This document shows, in pieces, positions 28,001 through 55,290 of a stretch of DNA of 64,000 nt; positions within the stretch are counted from its first letter, which is position 1; every line of letters begins with the position of its first letter. The position numbers and the translations under genes were made by a program. Origin of the DNA: Struthio camelus (taxonomy: Eukaryota; Chordata; Aves; Struthioniformes; Struthionidae); contig NC_090981.1 in assembly GCF_040807025.1 (NCBI RefSeq), forward strand, positions 45,809,317-45,873,316. The letters are read 5' to 3'. The notes beneath the pieces were generated by a model. It was not told the origin of the DNA. It searched no databases and saw nothing but the letters and a program-made list of their open reading frames with translations.

Positions 28001-31000
28001 CACTGTTTTTCCCTTTTTCTTTCCGATGCCACAAACCTTTATCTCCAGCGACAACGGGATTATCTGGAGAGGAGTTAATCGGATTCCCTACGAGAAATAC
28101 AGACCCATGCAGTTACGTGGATACCAGTTTACTTGCTCCACTGACCTTCCAGACATGGTACTGAGCACGGATAGCATGACCTTGAAACAGTTTATTCTTT
28201 CAGATGACAAAAAGTCATGCTGAACTCAGCCCTGCAAAATATACGTTCTGATCTTCAGAGACCGTTACCTTCTATAACAACAACAAATAGAGGTTTACAG
28301 ATAGAAGCCTGATTTCTTAATTTCCTGACTTACAGATGGAAGTTCGTGCTTTCTTGTTCCCCAGTATAATTAGAGGCTCCAATATAGGTCACAGACCAAA
28401 GACGAGCAACCTCAGAAGAAATATTAGTACAAAAGTCACAAAATAGAAAACAATAAAGATGTCCACTATTCCAGAGCATCCAACTTCCACTGAAACTTTC
28501 ACTAATACTTCTGGGAAAATACTAACAACATCATTCAGACAGTGTTTGAATAGAACGGAAAGTTTCAATTTTCTGTATTTAAAGTTTGTATTTAATATAT
28601 TTAATTTTAATTCCTTCATAAAAGAATTACTTCCAGGAAATACTCAGATCTTGACAGTCTTGGTAGAAAACAAAACAAAACAAAATGAAAAACCCTGTTC
28701 TTTACAGTGATTAACACACTGCCATGTGTGATGGACCCACTTCAAAATATCTTTTCTTTCTCCTTCTAATTTTAATCAAAACAGCACAGTGAGGAAATAC
28801 TTGGCTTGACTGAAAGCATAACTTTTATTATCTGACACAGCTTGCCATAACAGTCTAGACAACAGATTTTTTTCCTAGACAACTGATGTAGAGAAAAGCT
28901 TAATAAATGCAGTTCTAAACCAAACAGAAACATACCAATCTTAATAGAAGCACTCATAAGATTCCTGGTCAAATAAAGTTAAATAAAGAAAAATTGTAGC
29001 CAAAAAATATTTAATAGTTTCCTGCTCTTTAATTCATTGGTTGTTCCAAAGTTCGTATCTTCTAAGCTGCTTAAAAACTCTAGTACTTCAGATAGCAGCA
29101 TTATTATGGAACTCTATCATAAAATTACGAGCTAAAAATAATTCCAAATTTATGCACAAGCAAATTCATTTTATCAGTAAGGCTTAGCCTTTCCCTAAGA
29201 ACATTTCTAACATATTCACAGTATAATATATCACAGAAAATCCATATCTGGCCCACAGATCTTTGGATTGTAGCATTGCAAGATGGCAATTCATTGTGTT
29301 TGATGAGCCTATTCAGTTTTATCCAGATGTCCTCCAAAGTTTGATTATTACAAACAGACTGTTCAATTGTCCACTTTGCTCTACAAAATACATCCAGTTT
29401 CAGCCTTTCCAAATTATTCTGCAGTTCTTGAGACAAAGGAAGACTCTTTTCTTTGATCTTAGCACTAGGGAGAGAGACACTCCAAGACCTTTTCAATTTT
29501 TGTTTTCCATTAGATGGTGGTTCTTCTCGATTCTCCAAGTTAATTGGTCTGTGAACAGTTCGAGCTTGGACTGAAGTCTGCCCATGACTCAGGTTAGACT
29601 GAAACTCAAGGAGATTTTTTGTGCAGTCATAATCAGGAAATCCTGTAATATATTCTGAAGCTGCAGAAAGTTGTTTTAATTCTTCCGCTTCCTCAGAAGA
29701 GATAATAGGTGGCTGCCTTTTTGGTTTGAGGGGAAGTCTGTTTAAATCATTTGGAAACCAGGGTGTAAATCTTGGTAACTGACGAATGGGAAACTCCTTC
29801 ACTGCTGCTTCTGCAAATTTTTGCAGTTTTATTAGATCTCTCTGGTGTGGTCGATAATGCAAGACCACGTCCATGCTTGTACTGCAGGTATCCAGTTATT
29901 CTTAGTAAAAGGAACAGTCTCTTGATTAGGACTCTCAAATCTAGATTGCAACACATCTTATTTACAAGAATTTCCTTGTCTCGTGCTGCAAAGACGAGTG
30001 GAAAACAGGACCTAAAGCAGAAGTATTATAAAGAATAAGATACTACCATATTAAGAAACATATGGCCAGGATATTTTGTAAAAAAGCAACATGTTGTAAA
30101 AATAAACTAGAGATATGTATCAGAACATTTCTACTTTACCCATGCTGAATATTAGTGACTGTATCCTATCATTGCCAGCATAGCTTCAACACACAGAACA
30201 TTACCTGTATGCACACAGTTTGCTCAGTGCTGTCCCTCCCAAGGGTATTCCTTTCACTGTCACCATCTCATCCTTGTCATCCACTAAGACCCATCATTAT
30301 TCTTGGCATATCTTTGGGATGGATATTAAAATGGTTTTTTTTCTAGTTACAGACAACTCAGAAGTTGTCTCAGATCTCAAATTTTCCATACTAAGGTAAC
30401 CACAATTCTCTTTTCCCAAAGATTATTACGCACACATATGGCACTATATTACCAACATGCATGTCAAGGTATGAAGTTAGAGTAAAATATTTCATTTAAA
30501 ATATTACCATCAGTAATAAGATACACAATTACCACTTCCTACTATATCCAATTTGCAAGTCAAATATATTTAAAGAAATTAAAGAGGAAACACTGTTTTT
30601 CACAGGCTAACCAAGAGAATATAAACAACTAGAAACATTAGGTTTACAATGATAAAACAACTCCTCCTGAAATAGTAGACAGGTATAGCTGTCTTTAAAG
30701 TTGCAGTTTTAAGGGGAAGTGCAGCGGATAGACAGCGCTTGTGTCTGATTTTTTTTTTCCATTTTATATCGGAATTATACATTTAGTTTTACCCTCAAAA
30801 TTTTTGAGCCATACACGTAGCCATTCTTTTCAAATAACTTAAGGACACACTTTATATTTAAAAAAAAAAAATCTTTCTTTCATGCGAAAATTATGTTTTC
30901 CTTTTTTCCCCTGCAAACGCTACTATAAAACATAACATAAAACACATGCATTATTTTGCGCTCCGTTTCTCCCCCCCTCAAACAAGTTTGCAATCCTAGT

Positions 31001-32368
31001 AGGCTCCCCACCAGACATCAGCAATAGACAACGTTAAAAACAATAAAACCTAGAATTGCTTAATCATTGTACTGCCAATATTTAGCTTGAATTATACATA
31101 ATGCAAAGAAATTCAGATGCTTTTTTTCTCTCTTATTTGCAAAACCTATAGCCTGGACACTGAAATAAGTTTTAATGCAAGCCCATGGATCCTACTGATT
31201 TCTCACAACAGCAAAACAAAGATATATCACAAAAGTTTTTGCTTTGAATTAATTACTACCAATATGCATTTGTAGTGGCAGCTGATGCTGTTTCATGTTC
31301 TGGGTTTTTGGTTTTGTTATTTTGAGTGCATCTGGCATGTGTACGCATACATATGAAAAAAAGTTTATTATCTTTGAATTTTAATTAACAGATTTTACAG
31401 ATTTTGTGGATTTTTTTAAACAGGTAGACAGCACAAAAACTCCCCAGGAGCGTGGTAAAACTAGTGTATTGACAGAAGATGGATTCTGAAGTCATTTACA
31501 CACATGCACTACTTTATGCACCTGAATAGTCTCACTGATTTATAATTTTTACATAATTTAAGCTGTAACTATTTACTCTTCTTACATAACAAGCTACATT
31601 TATTTTCAAAACAAGCACTATTAGAAAGAGAAATGTATAAATATATATTTTTTGCCTGAAGTAAGGTGAAAGTAGATTCAGGCTTCTCAATGCTTTGATT
31701 GTTAACTTATTGGTACACAACTGCCAGCAGGAATATCAATTTCTTTACAGAGCTGCCTTGATTTTTTGTACTAAACTCTGCAAGGTACCTGATAGGCACC
31801 TACATTTTCATTTTCACCTCTCCTCTGTGACTTTTGAGGCAAGGATGTAAAGCCAGCAGCTGTTCATTGAGCAAAAGGTTAAAAGGGCAAAAAGCTCTCT
31901 ACGCTGAAAAGAAAATGTGAAAAAAAAGATTTCACAGTAGCTGCTGAAACGCTTTGGCAAAATGCACACACATCGAAAAACCTCAAGGGCCCTGTCAGGC
32001 CAGAAGGCCACCCACGCGCAGGGACGTCCGTGCCTCCAAACGGCTTCGCCGCTCCCCCTTGCGCCCACGGTGCCGGCCACCCCCGCGCACCCCCCTCCCG
32101 GGCCGGGCCCCCCCCGCCTCGGGCCCCGGGCGGACACCGAGCCGCCGGCCTGACAGCACCGTACGCCCGGCCCGGGCACGGCCGGAGCGGGCCGCCTCCC
32201 CAAGGCGGCCCTGGGAGAGGCACCTCCGCCTCCCCGGCGCCTCCGCCGCGGCCCGGGCGGCTGGGGAGGGGAGGGGAGAGGAGGGGCGGCGCGGCGGGCC
32301 CGGCGGGCCGCGCTCTCGGTACCTTTCAGAGCCAGCAAGTGCTCCTGCTTAGGCTGGTTGATGTCCAT
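6956..32368 (-). CDS. TRAPPC13: TRAPPC13, complete coding region in 13 exons
   Basis: Trafficking protein particle complex subunit 13 belongs to the metazoan TRAPPIII tethering complex, which acts as a RAB GEF at the Golgi and in autophagy. Coding exons in gene order are 32323-32368, 25601-25669, 24535-24634, 23553-23637, 22716-22843, 22471-22543, 19017-19061, 16216-16233, 13879-14012, 11651-11849, 8083-8183, 7156-7303 and 6956-7063. They sum to 1254 bases, or 417 codons plus TGA, the usual family length. The protein starts [15 protein letters not shown] and ends VKKES. Recognisable segments include [39 protein letters not shown] and [20 protein letters not shown]. The start ATG has a strong context (GCCATGG) with an in-frame TAA upstream. 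The gene shares a divergent promoter with TRIM23 and hosts SHLD3 in intron 1. Confidence 0.96.
7156..7303 (-). CDS. TRAPPC13: TRAPPC13 coding exon 12
   Basis: The acceptor is TAGCAG and the donor GTAAGT. It encodes [20 protein letters not shown] through [11 protein letters not shown]. Confidence 0.95.
8083..8183 (-). CDS. TRAPPC13: TRAPPC13 coding exon 11
   Basis: The acceptor is TTCTCAG and the donor GTAATG. It encodes [20 protein letters not shown] and then [13 protein letters not shown]. Confidence 0.95.
8184..11650 (-). other. TRAPPC13 intron 10
   Basis: A 3.5 kb intron without recognisable repeats apart from the AAGC/GA microsatellite at 10766-10837. No other coding or RNA feature was seen. 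Confidence 0.7.
10766..10837. repeat. AAGC / GA compound microsatellite
   Basis: Several AAGC/CAAG units are followed by a GA run, then an interrupted GA tail. It lies in TRAPPC13 intron 10 and is a likely length-polymorphic site. Confidence 0.85.
11651..11849 (-). CDS. TRAPPC13: TRAPPC13 coding exon 10
   Basis: The largest coding exon. It encodes [19 protein letters not shown] through LQTSQLQRM. The donor GTAAGT is strong. The acceptor reads TTTTTTAAG, with A-interrupted T runs, and is weak but is the only choice that keeps the frame. Confidence 0.93.
11850..13878 (-). other. TRAPPC13 intron 9
   Basis: About 2 kb of AT-rich sequence. Nothing was recognised. Confidence 0.7.
13879..14012 (-). 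CDS. TRAPPC13: TRAPPC13 coding exon 9
   Basis: The acceptor is TTTTTTCAG and the donor GTACGT. It encodes [19 protein letters not shown] through [13 protein letters not shown], then two bases of an Arg codon. Confidence 0.95.
14013..19016 (-). other. TRAPPC13 introns 7 and 8 around the microexon
   Basis: Two AT-rich introns, 2.2 and 2.8 kb, split by the 18-base exon at 16216-16233. They hold simple AAAT and poly-T/A runs (near 14083, 16195 and 18810-18860) and no repeat family that I recognise. Confidence 0.7.
16216..16233 (-). CDS. TRAPPC13: TRAPPC13 microexon (18 bases)
   Basis: On the gene strand CCATTAG precedes AGTGACCTCAGTTCTGTG, followed by the donor GTAATT. It encodes SDLSSV, the six residues that the mammalian long isoform has at this point between FYNAE and TDEVF. 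It is phase 0 on both sides, so inclusion or skipping keeps the frame. That makes it very likely an alternative cassette exon. It is too short for most gene finders. Confidence 0.88.
19017..19061 (-). CDS. TRAPPC13: TRAPPC13 coding exon 7
   Basis: A phase-0, 45-base exon with acceptor GTTCAG and donor GTAAGT. It encodes [15 protein letters not shown]. Confidence 0.94.
19062..22470 (-). other. TRAPPC13 intron 6
   Basis: A 3.4 kb intron containing the CR1 fragment at 19726-20018. A 417-base stretch at 20981-21397 is open on both strands but shows no resemblance to a known protein. Confidence 0.7.
19726..20018 (-). mobile_element. CR1 LINE fragment, 3' end, antisense to the given strand
   Basis: It begins TCACAGAAATCACAGAATCG, the reverse complement of the ATTCTGTG-type terminal repeats of CR1, followed by the familiar GGTTGGAAGGGACCTCTGGA. 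Read on the minus strand it encodes the end of the CR1 reverse-transcriptase ORF ([20 protein letters not shown], then [10 protein letters not shown]). It is about 290 bases and 5'-truncated, as usual for CR1, and lies in TRAPPC13 intron 6. This is an inactive remnant. Confidence 0.92.
22471..22543 (-). CDS. TRAPPC13: TRAPPC13 coding exon 6
   Basis: The acceptor is TTTCAG and the donor GTATTG. It encodes [17 protein letters not shown] and then RKFFKFQ. Confidence 0.95.
22716..22843 (-). CDS. TRAPPC13: TRAPPC13 coding exon 5
   Basis: The acceptor is TTCTCAG and the donor GTAACG. It encodes [19 protein letters not shown] through [14 protein letters not shown]. Confidence 0.95.
23553..23637 (-). 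CDS. TRAPPC13: TRAPPC13 coding exon 4
   Basis: The acceptor is TTTTGACACAG and the donor GTATGT. Its 85 bases encode [20 protein letters not shown] and then IVKDILVK, the start of a beta-sandwich-like region. Confidence 0.95.
24535..24634 (-). CDS. TRAPPC13: TRAPPC13 coding exon 3
   Basis: The acceptor is CTACAG and the donor GTAAAA. It encodes residues of about 39-71, including [16 protein letters not shown] and LTLPQNFG. Confidence 0.95.
25601..25669 (-). CDS. TRAPPC13: TRAPPC13 coding exon 2
   Basis: The acceptor is TTTCAG and the donor GTATGT. It encodes [19 protein letters not shown] and then RDLP. A long pyrimidine tract lies about 107 bases upstream in the gene sense. Confidence 0.95.
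25776..25839. repeat. 64-base pure purine tract
   Basis: An uninterrupted A/G run, largely GA, AGGG and GGAGA units. On the TRAPPC13 strand it is a CT tract about 107 bases upstream of the exon 2 acceptor. Confidence 0.85.
28824..28829 (-). terminator. SHLD3: Candidate poly(A) signal for SHLD3
   Basis: TTTATT on the given strand is AATAAA on the gene strand, about 300 bases after the SHLD3 stop. Another AATAAA in the same sense lies at 28191-28196. Either could end the SHLD3 transcript inside the TRAPPC13 intron. Confidence 0.4.
29125..29874 (-). CDS. SHLD3: SHLD3, shieldin complex subunit 3 (RINN1)
   Basis: SHLD3 links REV7 (MAD2L2) to SHLD2 in the shieldin complex. Shieldin is recruited by 53BP1-RIF1, limits end resection and favours non-homologous end joining. 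The 249 codons are uninterrupted, against 250 in the human protein. The N-terminus MDVVLHYRP, the segment [20 protein letters not shown] (residues 36-55) with the proline-based REV7-binding motif near residues 51-56, and the C-terminal block [20 protein letters not shown], then [18 protein letters not shown], match SHLD3. The middle third is poorly conserved and basic/serine-rich. The start is supported by an in-frame TAA (29896-29898) seven codons upstream. The gene lies on the TRAPPC13 strand inside intron 1, as in mammals, so it probably uses the same CpG-island promoter with a spliced 5' leader. Confidence 0.95.
   Translation of the reverse strand: MDVVLHYRPHQRDLIKLQKFAEAAVKEFPIRQLPRFTPWFPNDLNRLPLKPKRQPPIISSEEAEELKQLSAASEYITGFPDYDCTKNLLEFQSNLSHGQTSVQARTVHRPINLENREEPPSNGKQKLKRSWSVSLPSAKIKEKSLPLSQELQNNLERLKLDVFCRAKWTIEQSVCNNQTLEDIWIKLNRLIKHNELPSCNATIQRSVGQIWIFCDILYCEYVRNVLRERLSLTDKMNLLVHKFGIIFSS
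29985..29991 (-). promoter_or_regulatory. Possible splice acceptor for the SHLD3 5' leader
   Basis: On the gene strand CTCGTCTTTGCAG precedes CACGAGAC, giving a possible exon start at 29985, 111 bases before the SHLD3 ATG. A second candidate is CTGCAG ending near 29884. Which is used cannot be decided from sequence. Confidence 0.35.
32323..32368 (-). CDS. TRAPPC13: TRAPPC13 coding exon 1
   Basis: Encodes [15 protein letters not shown] plus one base. The donor is GTACCG. It lies in the CpG island. Confidence 0.95.
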
Positions 32369-32552
32369 GGCGCCAGCCTTCAGCCGCCTACGGCAGGACA
32401 ATTAGGGCAAAATCCCTCCGGGGGCAAAAAGCGCGCGACCGGCAAACATGAAATATATATGCAAAGCCTGGGCGCTGCAAATACCTCTGAACCCGGAAAC
32501 GGCTCTCCCGGGGGCAAATCGTCACCAACCGGCGCCGCGGGGCGCAGGCAGA

Positions 32553-32575
32553 ACTACAGTCCCCAGAATGCATTG
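32553..32575 (+). promoter_or_regulatory. ZNF143/THAP11 (SBS-type) motif, site A
   Basis: ACTACAGTCCCCAGAATGCA closely fits the ACTACAATTCCCAGAATGC consensus bound by ZNF143 and the THAP11-HCFC1 complex. Confidence 0.75.
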
Positions 32576-32666
32576 CCGCTCTCCCCACCCCCGCCGAGGC
32601 CGATGTCATGGGCGGGGCGGCCAAGTGCGCAGCGGGCTCTCCGCAGAAACGGGCCTCGACGCCGTC

Positions 32667-32693
32667 GCAGTGCATGCTGGGACATGCAGTCCT
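32667..32693 (-). promoter_or_regulatory. ZNF143/THAP11 motif, site B (inverted)
   Basis: On the minus strand GACTGCATGTCCCAGCATGC is followed by ACTGCG, which fits the same consensus in the opposite orientation to site A, about 100 bases away. Confidence 0.7.
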
Positions 32694-32710
32694 CGAAAAC
32701 CTAACAGGCC

Positions 32711-32733
32711 GGGGCGGGGGGGGGGGAGGGGGG
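32711..32733 (+). repeat. G-rich tract in the promoter
   Basis: GGGGC, then eleven G, A, then six G. It has potential to form a G-quadruplex between the two transcription units, and it is also a likely sequencing/assembly trouble spot. Confidence 0.7.
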
Positions 32734-32745
32734 TTGTGCCGCTCG

Positions 32746-32764
32746 GCACGATGGGAACGGTAAT
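32746..32764 (-). promoter_or_regulatory. Degenerate ZNF143/THAP11-like motif, site C
   Basis: On the minus strand ATTACCGTTCCCATCGTGC matches about 14 of 19 positions of the ACTACAATTCCCATAATGC form, with the TTCCCA core intact. Confidence 0.4.
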
Positions 32765-32810
32765 TCTCTGGTGCGAGTCCCCGGAGCCGGGCGCAGACCC
32801 GGAGGGGAGA

Positions 32811-32820
32811 GCGCATGCGC
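32811..32820. promoter_or_regulatory. NRF1 binding site
   Basis: A perfect GCGCATGCGC palindrome, the NRF1 consensus, 64 bases upstream of the TRIM23 ATG. Confidence 0.75.
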
Positions 32821-32883
32821 CCTGCCCCGCGCCCCCGCCGGCCCCCTTCCTGCCGGTCGCCGCGCTGCTCCGCCCTGCCCAAG

Positions 32884-51677
<18,794 letters not shown>

Positions 51678-54600
51678 TTTCACAGCAGCTGCAATTTTAA
51701 GGTTGTAGTTGACTTTTGTTTTGTTTGCATGATTCAGGATGTTGTGGCCAGGTCTGCTGTGTGAAGGAAGAGGGGGACTTTATTTCACTTGGTGGTAACA
51801 GAAAAATGTAAACCTTTTGTCCTAGATGGGATAACTGGTTCAGTAAATTTGTGCAATTGTTAGTGTGTTTGAAATTTGATATGTTTACAAGTATTGTGAT
51901 GGGCTAGTTACAAGGGTGCCTTGAAACTTTTTTGGTGAAATTAGGTTGTTACAAGTTAAAATTCCTCCTTGATAAATATATGCATTGGAATTCATTTAAT
52001 AATCATGACATGGTCACAGTAGCTAATTGGTATCAGAAGATTTGAGTGATTTAGAAATACTTTCCCAAGAAACCATTCTAAAAGTTCATCTCAAGCTATT
52101 TAGAATAGTCAACTCTGACCGTTGGTCAGAAACAAATGGTGCTGCTCTTAATATCTTAAAAATGTATTCACCTAAAGCTGGCATTGAAAATGACATGTGA
52201 ATACACTGCAAAAGGAAAATGTCGTTTCCTCTGCCCCTTATTTATTAGATTCCCCATTTGTAACCAGAAGGGAAGAGAACATAATTTATTGAGGAAGAAC
52301 TGAGAATGGGGAACAGTGTTGCAGCACTAGTGGGCTGTGGCATGACTAGGGTGCATGCTTGGTGTGGCAGGGAGGAGACTTGCTTAAAGGGTGCATGTGC
52401 TATATTAATTATGGACAGAATATAGTGATATTGAGGTGGAAGTGTTCTGTGTATGCTTGAGGATGTAACCTGTCCTTAGAGATTTAACTTTTGACTCAAG
52501 TCAAATGAAGCTTCAAAAAAGAATTACTGAAGAAGCAGTATGGTGAAACATCAGTCCAGCTATGTACCTCTATGTAGAGGTCATGCTTCCAGAATAAGGT
52601 AGTAGCCTTAAAATATTAAATAACCTTTTGTAAAAGCAGTGTACAACTAATTATAACTCTTAGAATAGCAGATGGTAAAATGTGACATAAACTTTATTTA
52701 TATTCTGTTTATTCTTACTGTATCTTCTATGTGAACTGTCACCAATCCCTCTATTTTTAAAGGTGATTCATTCACAAACCCATGAAATATGGTTGTAGCA
52801 CTGTTTAAATTTAGAGAAGGTTGGAGTGACTTACTGATGTCTCCTTTTCTGCTGCATGCATGGTTCTGATAAGTTATGCCTGGTATGCACACCTCGTATG
52901 AATCTTCTGGCCCTTCAGTTGCACAACGATTGCCAACTGAAGAACCTATGCCACGCACCTCTGCACATCAGTAGAGGAATTACAATGAGCATAGCCAATA
53001 GATCAGAATTACATATCATCTTTTTTTCCTTCCTGGGGTAGAGATGAATCACTCAGCAGAAGTGAGCAGTGTTGTTTCACGGAGTTTTTTTTGCCACACT
53101 GGAAAGCCTATTTATCTGGAGTAGGGCTCTGAACCTCGCCTGGAGAAGAAAATGTATCCCATCATCTGTGGCTATGACTTCTATCGTACTAGTATCAATT
53201 TTATGATGTTTTTCCACTGCATACATACATTAGGCAAAAGCTAAGAATGTGTAAACAAGTAATTTAGTAAACTTGCACTCTTGAAGAGGAAGCAGTTGTG
53301 GTTAACTACTCCTTCCTAATGACCGTTGCTTATAGCTTTCTCTTGTTAATTAAACATCACAAAAATGGTGTTAATGCAGCTTCAGATTCTGCAAGTCTAA
53401 TGACCTGAAGAGCAGCTGAAAGAACACTAAGCTTTAATGTAGATATTCGTGAAATAGGCTTACATGCCTGCAGACGTGTATGGATACTGAGAAGGGGTAG
53501 TTACTTTCTTTGGAAAGTAACCTGATAACTTTTGTACATAGTTTACAATGGCTGAAGGGTGTTTTGTTGCACCACGCCAACTAAATATTGTTCATTCTTC
53601 CCAGCCTGCAACTTCTTGCACAGTAGACAGTTGGCTGCTCCGACTTGAGTATCTGCTTGGCCCGTGCTGCAGAGCTGTCCCAGATCTAGTTAGTGCTGAC
53701 TGTACTTTTATAGCTCCATTTCTAAAATATGAACAAGTTCTGCTAAGTGTGGTAGATGCTTCTCTGGAATACTTTTAACAGAAAAGACATGAGTTATTCA
53801 GAAAATCCTGAATCTGAAATTTTGTTTTAGTTGGCTCAGGCTTTGGTTACACAAGCCTCTCAGACTCCTAGCTGTAGTTCTAATTTGTGTTATAAAATGT
53901 TCAAGGTGACCAGTTTGCTTTTTTCTAACAGTACATTTGGGGGCAGAGAAAGATACTCACTCATGCATATTTCTGAGTACAAAAGGATTGCTTGTGATGT
54001 GTGGAATGCTACCATTAAAGTGTTTTTAAGTGGAACTTATTTAAGATGACTTCAAGTAACTGTGAAAATAAGTGTGGCATTTGTCTGTGAACTCTTTTGT
54101 GTTAACAGGTACACTAAGAAGTTTATTTGTATTGTAAGTTAATATTATATATATATATATAAACTGCTTCAGTTGTAAATTTAAGCTTGTTTCACCATTT
54201 TTATTAAACTCTTAGTTTTTAGTGTACTCACTTATGCAATATGTAATTGGAGTACTTCCTCGACTAGAACTTAACTCAAACATTACTAACTACAAGGATT
54301 ATTTGAAAAACTGAACAACTCTTTGTAAGGTTTTGACTTAAATGTGAGCCTGAGTGAATACTGCATTCAGTGATGGTGTTTTGCTTTCTTTAATGAATCT
54401 TGGTGCAAAAATAGTAAGTCTAGCCTAACTGGAAAAAGTGCTTTATCACTTGATATGGCATTACTGTAAGTTACCTTCAAATTTATTGTGGACAGAGTGG
54501 TACTGGAGGGTTTTCCTCTGAAATGGTTCTTGATTTGATCTGTTGGAAAGGGTGAGAATGGAATGATTTTTTGGAAAGAAATGGCTCTTTCAGTGGAAAC

Positions 54601-55290
54601 AGTTGAGTTGCTGTAGTTTAGTTGCCCAGAAAAATGAACCTTTAAAGAACTAACGTCACTAAACTTTTTTTTTTGTGTGTTTAACTTACTGTAAACACTC
54701 TATCCCTGAAGATATTCCTTACTTCACTGAAAACAAGTTTCTTAATGATTGCAGCTTTTGAGGGAATTAATTTGATTAGTATCTTCTTTCAAAGAAATGG
54801 TATGAGATAAAAACACTACCACCTATTACAGTGATTTAGCTAGACTTATTTCATTTACTAGAACTGTAAACACAACCCCCCCCCTTCATTATGCAAAGAC
54901 AGAAAATCTATTCATGCTCTTATCCCTGAAATGAGTGATAAGTGCTACAACATCATTCCATGTCCCTCTGTCCTGCCTGAATTCTAGAACAGGAATCGTA
55001 CCTTTATTTGTTCACATGTAACTAGTTATGAGCTGAAAACCTGTGGTCTAGGCATAACCTGAGATGAAATACATATCATTAAATAATGAAAAGGAAATCT
55101 GTCCCTTTTACAGTTTCAGCATTACAACTGCGTTAATACAAAGATCTGCAACTAATGGCACGGTAAGAAGGAAAAAATTGCATAATAGATTAGATTCTTC
55201 TGAAGTCGTACAGTTTAAGCCTACTAATGCTGTTGTACCAGTCTTCTGTTTTGCTTTTGGAAAGCAACAATAAATGTTAATAATTGCTTT
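51678..55290 (+). other. TRIM23: TRIM23 3'UTR (inferred, end uncertain)
   Basis: AT-rich sequence without coding character after the TAG. Candidate poly(A) signals are ATTAAA at 54203-54208 and AATAAA at 55269-55274, the latter followed by TG-rich sequence. A TA repeat lies at about 54146-54161. Confidence 0.45.
55269..55274 (+). terminator. TRIM23: Candidate distal poly(A) signal of TRIM23
   Basis: AATAAA followed by TTTTCTGTTGATGTG. An upstream ATTAAA at 54203-54208 is an alternative. Confidence 0.4.

Larger units (their letters stand above)
25670..32322 (-). other. TRAPPC13 intron 1
   Basis: At 6.65 kb this is the longest TRAPPC13 intron. It contains the SHLD3 coding sequence at 29125-29874, the purine run at 25776-25839 and a 65-codon open frame of unknown meaning at 28026-28223. 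The right end runs into the CpG island. Confidence 0.8.

Noticed and set aside
31814-32401. A long minus-strand open frame through the CpG island appearing to extend TRAPPC13 exon 1
   Set aside because: It lacks an ATG at its first codon (TTG), an in-frame TAA lies just upstream, and the extension runs through the intron after a GT donor. High GC content alone explains the openness.
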